Origin: Clostridiales bacterium
GTDB lineage: Bacteria > Bacillota > Clostridia > Christensenellales > Aristaeellaceae
Direction of reading: 5' to 3'
DNA length: 48,408 nt
Assembly (NCBI GenBank): GCA_004557905.1
Contig: SFFH01000005.1
Location: 1 to 48,408 of the forward strand
The position numbers and the translations under genes were made by a program. The number at the start of each line of letters is the position of its first letter. Within the stretch, counting starts at the first letter, position 1. The notes below the pieces were generated by a model, which was not told where the DNA came from, did not search any database, and was given only the letters and a program-made list of their open reading frames with translations. Below are positions 23,854-30,960 of this stretch, piece by piece.

Positions 23854-25359
23854 GTGGAACTGAAGCTGACGCGAGAGACGCTGCGCTTTGAGAGACTGGT
23901 GAACCGCGGCGAGGAACAGGTGACCATCGAGGGCGAGGCGACGCTGCCGGGCAGCATGCGCGACGCCGTGACCGTGCTGAGCGTGCAGGCGCAGACCCAC
24001 CTGAGCGATGCGCAGGCGGGGAATGGCGAGGCCGGCGTGCGCGGGCGCGTGTGCTTCCAGGTGCTCTATACCCAGGGCGATCTGACCCGCGTGCGCGCAC
24101 TGGAGACGAGCTGCGATTTCACGCACACCATGCCGCTCTCCGGGGTGACGCCCGCCATGCGCATATTCGCCTCGGCGGCTGTGCAGGAGACCGAGGGCAT
24201 CGCGGGCAGCGGACGCATGACGCTGCGCGCTCTGCTTGGCGTGCAGACCGAGGCGTTTGAGACCATCGAGCGCGAGCTGGTCACCCGTGCGGAGGACGCA
24301 GACGGCGCGGACGATCTTCAGACCCGGACGCAGACGGTTGCGTTCTGCGCGGGCGAGGCGCTCGGCGAAAACAGGACGCTCGTGCGCGAGGAGTTTGATC
24401 TGCCGGCCAAGCTCGAGGTGGGGGACGTGCTCAGTGCGACGGCCTCGGCCACGGCAAGCGAGCTCTCCGGCGGCAATGGGCGCATCGGCGTATCCGGCAC
24501 GATCGAGGTGCGCGCGCTGCACAGGCCCAAAGAGCCGGGCAATCCCATGGTGGCCACCGTGCACGAGCTGCCGTTTGACCTGACGATCGACACGCCGCAG
24601 CTGGCGGACGGCGCGCAGCCGCAGGCCGAGGCGGAGGTCATCGACGTGATGGCCGACTCCGTGGAGAGCGACAAGAGCCGGACGCTGCGCGTGGAGGCCG
24701 AGGTGCGCGTCAGACTGAGCCAGTGCCGGCAGCGTCAGACGGAGCTGCTGGAGGATCTCTACAGCCTCAGCGGGCCCGTGCTCGAGCCGGTGACGGAGAC
24801 GCTCGACGTGCATACGTCGGAGGAAAACGCGGATGTGCGCGAGAGCACGCGGCTGCAGGTGGCGATGCCCAAGGATATGCCGCCCATCGGCACGGTGCTG
24901 GCCAGCTTTGTGCAGCCGACGATCACGGCGGTCACGCCGTCGGGCCGCAGGCTCGACGCGGAGGGCGTGATGGGCGTGACGATCATCTACCTGCCGGTGG
25001 ATTCCGATATCCCGGTCTCCATGCGCACGCGAGAACCGTTCGTGATGACCTTTCCGGTCGAGGCCGGGGAGGACGTGCGCGTGCAGGCCTATCCCATCGA
25101 GACGACGACCGGGCCGACGACCAGCGACCGCGCGGAGCTACGGTGCGTGCTGGGCCTGCGCGCGAGACAGCACGGCGTGAGGCGGATTCAGGGCGTGACG
25201 GACGTGATCGAGCGCCCGCAGGAGCGGCAGGAGCGGGGCTTTGTGCTCGTGTGGCCGGCGGCGGGCGAGACCCGGTGGGACACCGCGCGCAGGCTGCGCG
25301 TGGCGCAGAGCGAGCTGCGCCCGGCGGGCAAGAGTGCGCTGCTGGCGTTCAGACGGTAA
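23854..25359 (+). CDS. DUF3794/SPOCS-domain protein, spore coat or morphogenesis type
   Basis: A 501-residue protein with no signal peptide and repeated beta-rich SPOCS (DUF3794) segments: one near residues 35-110 (RGRVCFQVLYTQ, with a preceding TLPGSMRDAVTVLSVQA), one near 165-260, one near 300-440 (GVMGVTIIYLPVDSD). The C-terminal VWPAAGETRWDTARRLRV resembles the start of a LysM motif, as in SPOCS-LysM proteins. The family is linked to endospore envelope assembly, so the organism probably sporulates or descends from sporeformers. Start GTG 23854 lies eight bases after AAGGGAGGG. No other spore gene is in the window. Confidence 0.82.
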   Translation: MELKLTRETLRFERLVNRGEEQVTIEGEATLPGSMRDAVTVLSVQAQTHLSDAQAGNGEAGVRGRVCFQVLYTQGDLTRVRALETSCDFTHTMPLSGVTPAMRIFASAAVQETEGIAGSGRMTLRALLGVQTEAFETIERELVTRAEDADGADDLQTRTQTVAFCAGEALGENRTLVREEFDLPAKLEVGDVLSATASATASELSGGNGRIGVSGTIEVRALHRPKEPGNPMVATVHELPFDLTIDTPQLADGAQPQAEAEVIDVMADSVESDKSRTLRVEAEVRVRLSQCRQRQTELLEDLYSLSGPVLEPVTETLDVHTSEENADVRESTRLQVAMPKDMPPIGTVLASFVQPTITAVTPSGRRLDAEGVMGVTIIYLPVDSDIPVSMRTREPFVMTFPVEAGEDVRVQAYPIETTTGPTTSDRAELRCVLGLRARQHGVRRIQGVTDVIERPQERQERGFVLVWPAAGETRWDTARRLRVAQSELRPAGKSALLAFRR

Positions 25360-25431
25360 ATGGCGGATAGGGGCGGCTTCTTCGCGCCAACGGAGGAGCC
25401 GCCTGCTTTGCACAGGTTTTGAAAAAAGGGG

Positions 25432-25461
25432 TTGACAAAGGCGGGGGGGCTGTCATATAAT
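25432..25461 (+). promoter_or_regulatory. Promoter of the tRNA-Ser pair
   Basis: Perfect TTGACA (25432-25437) and perfect TATAAT (25456-25461) with an 18-base spacer, 23 bases before the first tRNA. Confidence 0.8.
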
Positions 25462-25484
25462 AGTTCTGCTGGTTCGAGCAGACT

Positions 25485-25573
25485 GGAGAGATGGCCGAGT
25501 GGTTTATGGCGCTGGTCTTGAAAACCAGTGATACCGAGAGGTACCGGGGGTTCGAATCCCTCTCTCTCCGCCA
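25485..25573 (+). tRNA. tRNA-Ser(UGA)
   Basis: A class II tRNA: acceptor GGAGAGA pairs with TCTCTCC, the anticodon stem CTGGT/ACCAG holds the loop CTTGAAA with anticodon TGA (25519-25521), a long variable arm follows, then T-arm GGGGGTTCGAATCCC (about 25546-25560). The 3' CCA is encoded at 25571-25573. Reads UCN serine codons. Confidence 0.97.
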
Positions 25574-25599
25574 TTTCAGTTTCATATCGTGCAGGTCTT

Positions 25600-25691
25600 G
25601 CAGAAGTACCCAAGAGGCCGAAGGGGCTCCCCTGCTAAGGGAGTAGGCTGCGTGAAGCGGCGCGAGGGTTCAAATCCCTCCTTCTGCGCCA
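25600..25691 (+). tRNA. tRNA-Ser(GCU)
   Basis: A class II tRNA: acceptor GCAGAAG pairs with CTTCTGC, the anticodon stem CTCCC/GGGAG holds the loop CTGCTAA with anticodon GCT (25634-25636), a long variable arm, and T-arm GAGGGTTCAAATCCCTC. CCA is encoded at 25689-25691. It lies 26 bases after tRNA-Ser(UGA) in the same transcript. Its last 21 bases are repeated exactly at 25833-25853. Confidence 0.97.
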
Positions 25692-25692
25692 G

Positions 25693-25725
25693 AAAAGAGA
25701 CTTTGATTTGTCAGAGTCTCTTTTG
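25693..25725 (+). terminator. Terminator after the tRNA pair
   Basis: AAAAGAGACTTTGA and TCAGAGTCTCTTTT form a 14-bp stem with one wobble and the loop TTTG; it begins two bases after the tRNA CCA end. Confidence 0.8.
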
Positions 25726-25737
25726 TTATGCAAAAAG

Positions 25738-25853
25738 AGAAGGAGAGAAGGGATTTGAACTGGCCCGGGAGTAAAAGACAGCCCAGTGGGCTGTCTGAGC
25801 CGGGCTGACCGAGGCGCGTCGAGCGACGAGAGCAAATCCCTCCTTCTGCGCCA
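25738..25853 (+). repeat. tRNA-Ser 3'-end duplicating inverted-repeat element
   Basis: The right end (25833-25853) is an exact 21-base copy of the tRNA-Ser(GCU) 3' end, including CCA. The left end contains AGGGATTTGAAC (25749-25760), the exact reverse complement of that tRNA's T-loop/T-stem (25668-25679). Inside are nested stems: GCCCGG (25763-25768)/CCGGGC (25800-25805) and AGACAGCCCA-g-TGGGCTGTCT (25776-25796). The whole can fold into one long branched hairpin. No ORF or integrase is present. It may be a tRNA-targeting miniature element or an att-site remnant. Confidence 0.7.
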
Positions 25854-25894
25854 AGTCCACCTTTTCAGTAATAGCTGGAAAGGTGGACTTTTTC
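25853..25894 (+). terminator. Second terminator downstream of the tRNA element
   Basis: AAGTCCACCTTT pairs with AAAGGTGGACTT, followed by TTTTCTATG. It sits directly at the edge of the duplicated tRNA end. Confidence 0.85.
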
Positions 25895-25994
25895 TATGTG
25901 GGGCCTATGCTTTTGAGCGGAAAATCATTTCCGGTTTCATAATCATATTTTTGGCCTGAAACGGTATTTTTCCGAAAAATATCACACAGCTAGA

Positions 25995-26198
25995 TCACAC
26001 GAGCGTGGCGTCCAGTTTTCGGAGCGACGCAGGCCGGGTGTATACGCATTTGATGAAGATATCCTTGGCGGCTTCCCAAATCTGCGTTTGCTGCGTAAAC
26101 CTGAGCGCAGGAGGGAATTCCGCGACAAATTCCTCCTGCGCTGCGGCCCATACCGGGAGCAGCGCAAGGACCGCTGCGATCCAACGAAGCCGTTTCAT
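25995..26198 (-). CDS. Small secreted protein, possibly a remnant
   Basis: A 67-residue ORF starts MKRLRWIAAVLALLPVWAAA, a good signal peptide with cleavage before QEEF, followed by about 47 residues that I do not recognise. ATG 26198 has AGAGGAA about 12 bases upstream. It lies 33 bases after the GH127 stop on the same strand. The mature part is short and lacks domains, so it may be a truncated secreted protein or a genuine small exported peptide. Confidence 0.4.
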   Translation of the reverse strand: MKRLRWIAAVLALLPVWAAAQEEFVAEFPPALRFTQQTQIWEAAKDIFIKCVYTRPASLRKLDATLV

Positions 26199-26231
26199 CA
26201 ATGCTGCTTCCTCTGCTTTTGTAACGGTGAC

Positions 26232-28154
26232 TCAGGCTTCTTGAATCCACACGGTCATCTCGCCCGCGCTGCGGTTGCTCCAGGCGTAGTACGGAATGGC
26301 GCGCAGGGTGACGGGCGTCTGTGCGGGCGCGTCCTCGCTGTACAGCGCCGGTGCGGGCTGCAGGCGCAGACCGTCGGCCTCCAGCACCGTGACGCCGCCG
26401 AGCAGAGCGGGATCGTGCGCCGGCACGCGGATTTCGGCGTCCCTGGGCAGGCGCAGGCAGGAAAGCTCCTCGCCGTTGTCCTCGCTCTCCAGGCAGTAGA
26501 CGATCGGCCCGCGGGCAAGCGCAACGCGCCCTGCGGCATCGCGCACGCGCGGATCGGCGTGAAGGCGGCGCGCGGGCATGTCAAAGTCGACGCTGACCGT
26601 GTCGCCCGCCTGCCAGCTGCGCGTGATATAGGCGTAGCCGGAGCGGATGTCGGGGGATAGGGCTTCGCCGTTGACCGAGAAGCGGACGTTGCGGGCATAG
26701 CCGGGGATGCGCACAGCGAAGGTGAAGCCGGGCGTGTGCACGGCGGTCATCGTGAACGCGGCGCCGCCCGTCCAGGGCATGGAGGTGGACAGGGAGACGT
26801 CCGCGTGCCGGGTCTTCGCCTGGCTGCCGATGAACAGGTGCGCGTAGAGCGTGCGCTCGTCCTCCGTGTAGAGATAGCCGCCCAGCGAGGTGATCAGCCG
26901 GGCGAGGTTCGGCGGACAGCAGGCGCAGGCGTGCCACTTCGGGCGGACAGGCAGCACGTGCTTGTGGGTGGCCAGCCGGCCCGAGATGCGGGGATGCACC
27001 TCGAGCGGATTGACGTAGAAGAAACGGGTGCCGTCCAGCTGCATGCCGGCCAGCGCGCCGTTGTACAGCTCAAGCTCGAGGATGTCGCCGTAGACGGCGC
27101 GCGGCTCCAGCGTGAGCAGGCTGCTGGCAAAGAACGCCATGGCGACGGAGGCACAGGTTTCGCCGTAGGCCGTGTCGCCGGGCAGGTGATAGTCGTCCGT
27201 GAACGCCTCCAGGTGCACCGTGGAGCCGATGTTGCCGGTGACGTACATCTGGCGCTGGGTGATGGCGTCGAACATCCGGCGGCAGGCTTCGGCAAGCTCA
27301 GCATCGCCCGTGGTCGCCGCGGCGTCGGCCATGGCGGCAAGCATGTACACCTGGCGTACCGCGTGACCGCGCGGCTTCTGCTGCTCGCGCACGGGCACGT
27401 CGCTCTGGTTGTAGACGTTGTCCTCAGGATCAATGCCGTAATCGCCAAAGGCCAGACCGAGCGTCTCCTTCGGCGTGTGCTTTTTGAAGAATTCGGGGTC
27501 CTGACCGCGCAGGTTCAGAAAGCGCAGCGCGAGGTCGCGGTGGCGCGGATCCCCGGTGACGCGGTACAGGCGAAGCAGCGCCAGCTCGATCTCCTGATGG
27601 CCGGGGATGCCCTCCACGCCGCCCTCGCCGAAGCGGGCGTCAATGTGGTCCACCAGGCGAAGGACAATATGAAGCAGCTCGTCCATGCCCGCGGCCTCGT
27701 GCAGCGCCACGGCGGCCTCGATGAGGTGGCCCGCGCAGTAGAGCTCGTGGCACTCGAGCAGATTCGTCCAGCGGGGAATGACGTGCCTGACGGTGAAGTA
27801 GGTGTCCAGATAGCCGTCCGGCTGCTGCGCGCGGCCGATGAGCGCGACGATGTCCCGCACGCGCGCGGCAAGCGCCTCGTCCGGATGAATGCACAGGGAA
27901 TAGGCGGCGGCCTCCAGCCATTTGGCGACGTCGCTGTCCTGGAACACCATGCCGTAAAACTCGCCCTGCTGCTCGCCGGCCGCCATGCGGAAGTTTTCAA
28001 TCGCATGGGACTTCGCCGCGCCGGGCACCTCGTCGCGCAGGATGCGTTCCATATAGGGAATGGTGACGTCGGTCATGAGCTGCTGGCGGGAGGCCCAGAA
28101 GCCCTCCGAGAGGACGACCTGAGGAAGCGGAACCTTGGTGATTGTGGAAGCCAT
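26232..28154 (-). CDS. GH127 beta-L-arabinofuranosidase
   Basis: A 640-residue cytoplasmic enzyme of the DUF1680/GH127 family that releases beta-L-arabinofuranose from arabino-oligosaccharides. All HypBA1-type active-site residues are visible: acid/base Glu316 in HLEAF, zinc ligands Glu332 and Cys334 in GETCAS, and Cys412/Cys413 in CACCPPN, with Cys412 the expected nucleophile. Spacing Glu316-Glu332 (16) equals that of E322-E338 in HypBA1. The helical barrel covers about residues 20-430, with beta domains after. GGAGGG precedes ATG 28154. It follows lacI by 27 bases, so it is co-transcribed with it. Confidence 0.93.
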   Translation of the reverse strand: MASTITKVPLPQVVLSEGFWASRQQLMTDVTIPYMERILRDEVPGAAKSHAIENFRMAAGEQQGEFYGMVFQDSDVAKWLEAAAYSLCIHPDEALAARVRDIVALIGRAQQPDGYLDTYFTVRHVIPRWTNLLECHELYCAGHLIEAAVALHEAAGMDELLHIVLRLVDHIDARFGEGGVEGIPGHQEIELALLRLYRVTGDPRHRDLALRFLNLRGQDPEFFKKHTPKETLGLAFGDYGIDPEDNVYNQSDVPVREQQKPRGHAVRQVYMLAAMADAAATTGDAELAEACRRMFDAITQRQMYVTGNIGSTVHLEAFTDDYHLPGDTAYGETCASVAMAFFASSLLTLEPRAVYGDILELELYNGALAGMQLDGTRFFYVNPLEVHPRISGRLATHKHVLPVRPKWHACACCPPNLARLITSLGGYLYTEDERTLYAHLFIGSQAKTRHADVSLSTSMPWTGGAAFTMTAVHTPGFTFAVRIPGYARNVRFSVNGEALSPDIRSGYAYITRSWQAGDTVSVDFDMPARRLHADPRVRDAAGRVALARGPIVYCLESEDNGEELSCLRLPRDAEIRVPAHDPALLGGVTVLEADGLRLQPAPALYSEDAPAQTPVTLRAIPYYAWSNRSAGEMTVWIQEA

Positions 28155-28181
28155 TGCAATCCCTCCATGATGTGGTGGTCT

Positions 28182-29246
28182 TTACCGGCAGTACCGATAG
28201 ATGTCGGGAATCTTCTCCGGAAGCGGAGAGCCGGTTTTGGAACCGCAGCTGCCGCGACAGACGATATACGGACTGAAGGTGATGTGCTGCGGGGGCGTGT
28301 CGTCGCGGTGAATGCGCCTGCGCAGCAGGTCGATGCCACTGCGTGCCATCGCGGGGATGTCGTAGCCCACGGAACAAAGCGGCGCGGGGACGGGCAGAAT
28401 ACTCTGTATATTGTCAAAGCCGATGACGGCCATATCACGCGGAATGGACAGCCCCTGGCTGTGAAGGATGCTGACGGCAAACCAGGCTTCCAGGTCGCAG
28501 AAGACGAAGATGCCCGTGACGCCGTCCTGACGCCAGGCGCTCAGCTGCGCCCGGATTTCGTCTTCGCCTGAGCAGCAGGCAAGCTGGCCGTTCTCCCTGG
28601 GCAGGCCGTGCTCTTCGAGCGCACGCAGAAAGCCGTGCGTGCGCCACTCGCTGCTGCCCACGACGTCGAAGCTGCTCAGAAAGCCCAGATGCGTATGCCC
28701 GGCGTCGATCAGGTGCTTTGCGGCCAGATATGCGCCCTCCTCCTCGCAGCAGACGACCCAGTCGTCCTCCGGTGAATCCAGGTGACGGGCCATGAGCACA
28801 TAGGGGACGCCCGCGGCCTTCATGCGCTCGATGGTGCGCCCGGAGCCGCGGCAGGGGAACAGCAGGATGCCGTCCACCTGGCGGCTGATGGCGGTTTCCA
28901 CCACCTGAAGCTCCAGCTCCGGGTTATCCCTGGAGCAGAAGATGAACAGCGAATAGCCATATTCCGCGGCGACGTTCTGGATGGCATCGGTCATGACGCC
29001 ATAGTAGGGGTTGCTCATGCCGCCGACGACGACGCCCAGCGTCTTGGTGTGCCCGGAGCGCAGTGAGGAGGCCATCTGATTGCGGATATAGCCCATCTCG
29101 TCGGCGGCTTGCCGGATATATTCCCGGGTGGCGGCGGAAATGTCGCTCTTGTTTTTCAGTGCCCGGGATACGGTATTGACCGTGTATCCCGTACGGTCTG
29201 CAATGTCCTGCAGGGTGCAGCGGCGGGACTTATCGTTTCGTATCAT
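28182..29246 (-). CDS. LacI-family transcriptional repressor of the arabinan locus
   Basis: A 354-residue LacI-type regulator. The N-terminal HTH and hinge are in TLQDIADRTGYTVNTVSRALKNKSDISAATREYI with hinge NQMASSLRSGHTKTLGVVV; a sugar-binding periplasmic-type domain follows (DGILLFPCRGS, VIGFDNIQSI). It is divergent from the ABC importer genes and upstream of GH127, so an arabinose-type oligosaccharide is the likely inducer (inference). The C-terminus is long, with GSCGSKTGSPLPEKIPDIYRY after the core. Confidence 0.94.
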   Translation of the reverse strand: MIRNDKSRRCTLQDIADRTGYTVNTVSRALKNKSDISAATREYIRQAADEMGYIRNQMASSLRSGHTKTLGVVVGGMSNPYYGVMTDAIQNVAAEYGYSLFIFCSRDNPELELQVVETAISRQVDGILLFPCRGSGRTIERMKAAGVPYVLMARHLDSPEDDWVVCCEEEGAYLAAKHLIDAGHTHLGFLSSFDVVGSSEWRTHGFLRALEEHGLPRENGQLACCSGEDEIRAQLSAWRQDGVTGIFVFCDLEAWFAVSILHSQGLSIPRDMAVIGFDNIQSILPVPAPLCSVGYDIPAMARSGIDLLRRRIHRDDTPPQHITFSPYIVCRGSCGSKTGSPLPEKIPDIYRYCR

Positions 29247-29281
29247 GTCGGTTCCCCTTGCCTGTCAAATCTTCCGCCCTT

Positions 29282-29310
29282 ATTCTACATGAACCGGTAT
29301 GGAATGTCAA
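29282..29310 (-). promoter_or_regulatory. Promoter of lacI-GH127
   Basis: The minus strand has a perfect TTGACA (29305-29310), 17 bases, and TAGAAT (29282-29287), 36 bases before the lacI start. Confidence 0.7.
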
Positions 29311-29318
29311 TTTTATTG

Positions 29319-29347
29319 TTGACATGAATAAAAAACCGTGCTATAAT
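29319..29347 (+). promoter_or_regulatory. Consensus promoter of the arabinose ABC operon
   Basis: Perfect TTGACA (29319-29324), 17-base spacer, perfect TATAAT (29342-29347). It is back-to-back with the lacI promoter, their -35 elements eight bases apart. A promoter this strong is expected to need repression. Confidence 0.85.
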
Positions 29348-29361
29348 TTCACCAGATGATA

Positions 29362-29377
29362 ACATTAACGTTAATGT
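29362..29377. promoter_or_regulatory. LacI-type operator palindrome
   Basis: ACATTAACGTTAATGT is a perfect 16-bp palindrome with the central CG step typical of LacI-family sites. It lies about 8-23 bases after the expected transcription start, where bound repressor would block clearance. Confidence 0.8.
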
Positions 29378-29442
29378 AAAACGCTGATGTTAGGCGAAGA
29401 ATGTTAAATTGCGCCTTTTTGACGCCGGGAGGGACGTTTGCC

Positions 29443-29496
29443 CGCGCGCCATCGGGCGCGCGCTGTCTGCTTTGACGAAGCATGGTTTGGTGCTTC
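29443..29496 (+). other. Structured leader upstream of the binding-protein gene
   Basis: Two hairpins: CGCGCGCC-atcg-GGCGCGCG (29443-29462) and GAAGCA/TGCTTC (29477-29496). They occupy most of the roughly 170-base leader and leave AAAAAAGGAGG free. Confidence 0.45.
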
Positions 29497-29522
29497 TCAA
29501 AATAAAAAAGGAGGTTTTCGTT

Positions 29523-30797
29523 ATGAAGAAAATCGTTGCCCTGGCTCTCGCGCTGTGCATGATCGCGGCTCTCGCCGTCGGCTCCGCCGAAGCCACCAAG
29601 CTCACGGCGTGGACGTTCATCGCCCAGCATCAGGAGTATTATGAGGGCATGGCCGAAAAGTGGAATGCGCTCCATCCGGACGAGCAGATCGAGATCGAAG
29701 TCACCACCCTCGGCTACGACGACATGCACAACAAGATGAAGGTCGCGCTCCAGTCCGATCAGGGCGCGCCGGATGCCTGCGACGTGGAGCTGGGCCAGTT
29801 CCCGAACATCCTCGCGTACAGCGACAAGCTGGTTGAGCTCGACTCCTACATCGAGCCGCTGAAGGACGACATCGTCGAAGCCCGCCTGCAGATCTACTCC
29901 AAGGACGGCCACTACTACGGCATGCCGCTGCACGTCGGCGCGATGGTCGCGTACTATCGTGTGGACCTGATGGAGAAGGCCGGCGTGGATTATACCGCCA
30001 TCAAGACCTGGGACGACTGGTATGAGGCCGGCCTGAAGGTCAAGGAAGCCACCGGCGCATGGATGGGCACCGTGGAAACCTCTACCCAGTGGGTCGCCAC
30101 CCTCATGCTCGGTCAGCAGGGTACCGACTGGCAGAAGGACGGCGAGGTGCTGGTGAACACCGAGGCTGTCGCCAAGGTTGTTGACACCCAGAAGAAGTGG
30201 CTCGAGGCCGGCATCGCCGAGGTTTGCCCGGGCGGCCAGCCGGATACCGAGGAAGGCAAGGCCTACATCGCCAACAACGACATCGCCTGCGTCATCATGC
30301 CGTTCTGGTACATGAGCCGCTTCACCGGCGAAATCGGTGAGGTCCGCGCCAACCAGTACGCCGTCGCGCCCTGCCCGGTCTTTGAAGAGGGCCAGATCCG
30401 CTCCGTCGGCGCCGGCGGAACCGGCACCGTCATCTACAAGAACGGCGCGAACGCCGACCTGGCTGCCCGCTTCTTCACCTACGCCAAGATCTCCGACGAA
30501 GGCAACCGCTATGTCTGGGAAGTGCTGGGCTTCGACCCGGTCAACAAGGCCGTCTGGGAGGACGAGGCGCTCATGAAGAACGACGACAACGCGTTCAACA
30601 AGTACTTCGTCGGCTACCCGGTCGATGCGCTGCTGCAGATCAAGGACGAAATCGGCGCCATGATCTCCAACGAGATCAGCCCGACCATCAGCAGCTACCT
30701 CGGCTCCACCCTGTGGAACGAGGTGTATGTGGACGGCGTGGACACTGCCGAGGCCCTGGAGGCTGCGCAGGACGCCATCGAGAGCGACCTGTTCTAA
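29523..30797 (+). CDS. Carbohydrate ABC transporter substrate-binding protein (AraN/LacE-like)
   Basis: A 424-residue extracellular solute-binding protein of family 1. Signal peptide MKKIVALALALCMIAALAVG ends at GSAEA-TK; Cys12 lies in the hydrophobic core preceded by Leu, so it is not a lipobox. LTAWTFIAQHQEYYEGMAEKW is the usual opening; GQFPNILAYSDKLVELD and YYGMPLHVGAMVAYYRVDLM are typical of the sugar-binding clefts. Start ATG 29523 follows AAGGAGG. It heads an operon with two permeases and lies beside two arabinofuranosidases, so arabino-oligosaccharides are the likely ligands (inference). Confidence 0.9.
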   Translation: MKKIVALALALCMIAALAVGSAEATKLTAWTFIAQHQEYYEGMAEKWNALHPDEQIEIEVTTLGYDDMHNKMKVALQSDQGAPDACDVELGQFPNILAYSDKLVELDSYIEPLKDDIVEARLQIYSKDGHYYGMPLHVGAMVAYYRVDLMEKAGVDYTAIKTWDDWYEAGLKVKEATGAWMGTVETSTQWVATLMLGQQGTDWQKDGEVLVNTEAVAKVVDTQKKWLEAGIAEVCPGGQPDTEEGKAYIANNDIACVIMPFWYMSRFTGEIGEVRANQYAVAPCPVFEEGQIRSVGAGGTGTVIYKNGANADLAARFFTYAKISDEGNRYVWEVLGFDPVNKAVWEDEALMKNDDNAFNKYFVGYPVDALLQIKDEIGAMISNEISPTISSYLGSTLWNEVYVDGVDTAEALEAAQDAIESDLF

Positions 30798-30834
30798 GGA
30801 AGCAACTGCCCGGGTATCTGCTTTGATGACCCGC

Positions 30835-30898
30835 GGATGGGGGAAAACCTCCCCCATCCGTTTCCTGTATCCGGCCTCCGCATGAGGAAGCCGGATGC
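30835..30898 (+). promoter_or_regulatory. Two intercistronic hairpins
   Basis: GGATGGGGG-aaaacct-CCCCCATCC (30835-30859) is followed by a second stem, ATCCGGC with GCCGGAT (about 30869-30896), between the binding protein and the first permease. No long U-run follows, so they probably set the excess of binding-protein message over permease message. Confidence 0.6.
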
Positions 30899-30960
30899 GC
30901 TGCCCAAACGGCAAGCTGACATGCCGGGCACAGCACAGTGACAGAAAGGGGACCTGCGGG

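Noticed and set aside
25600..25853. Prophage or integrative element at tRNA-Ser
   Set aside because: The duplicated tRNA end is only 162 bases away and there is no integrase, excisionase or phage gene; a miniature element or scar fits better.
28182..29246. AraR-type (GntR-LacI hybrid) regulator
   Set aside because: The N-terminus is a LacI-type HTH with hinge, not a GntR winged helix.
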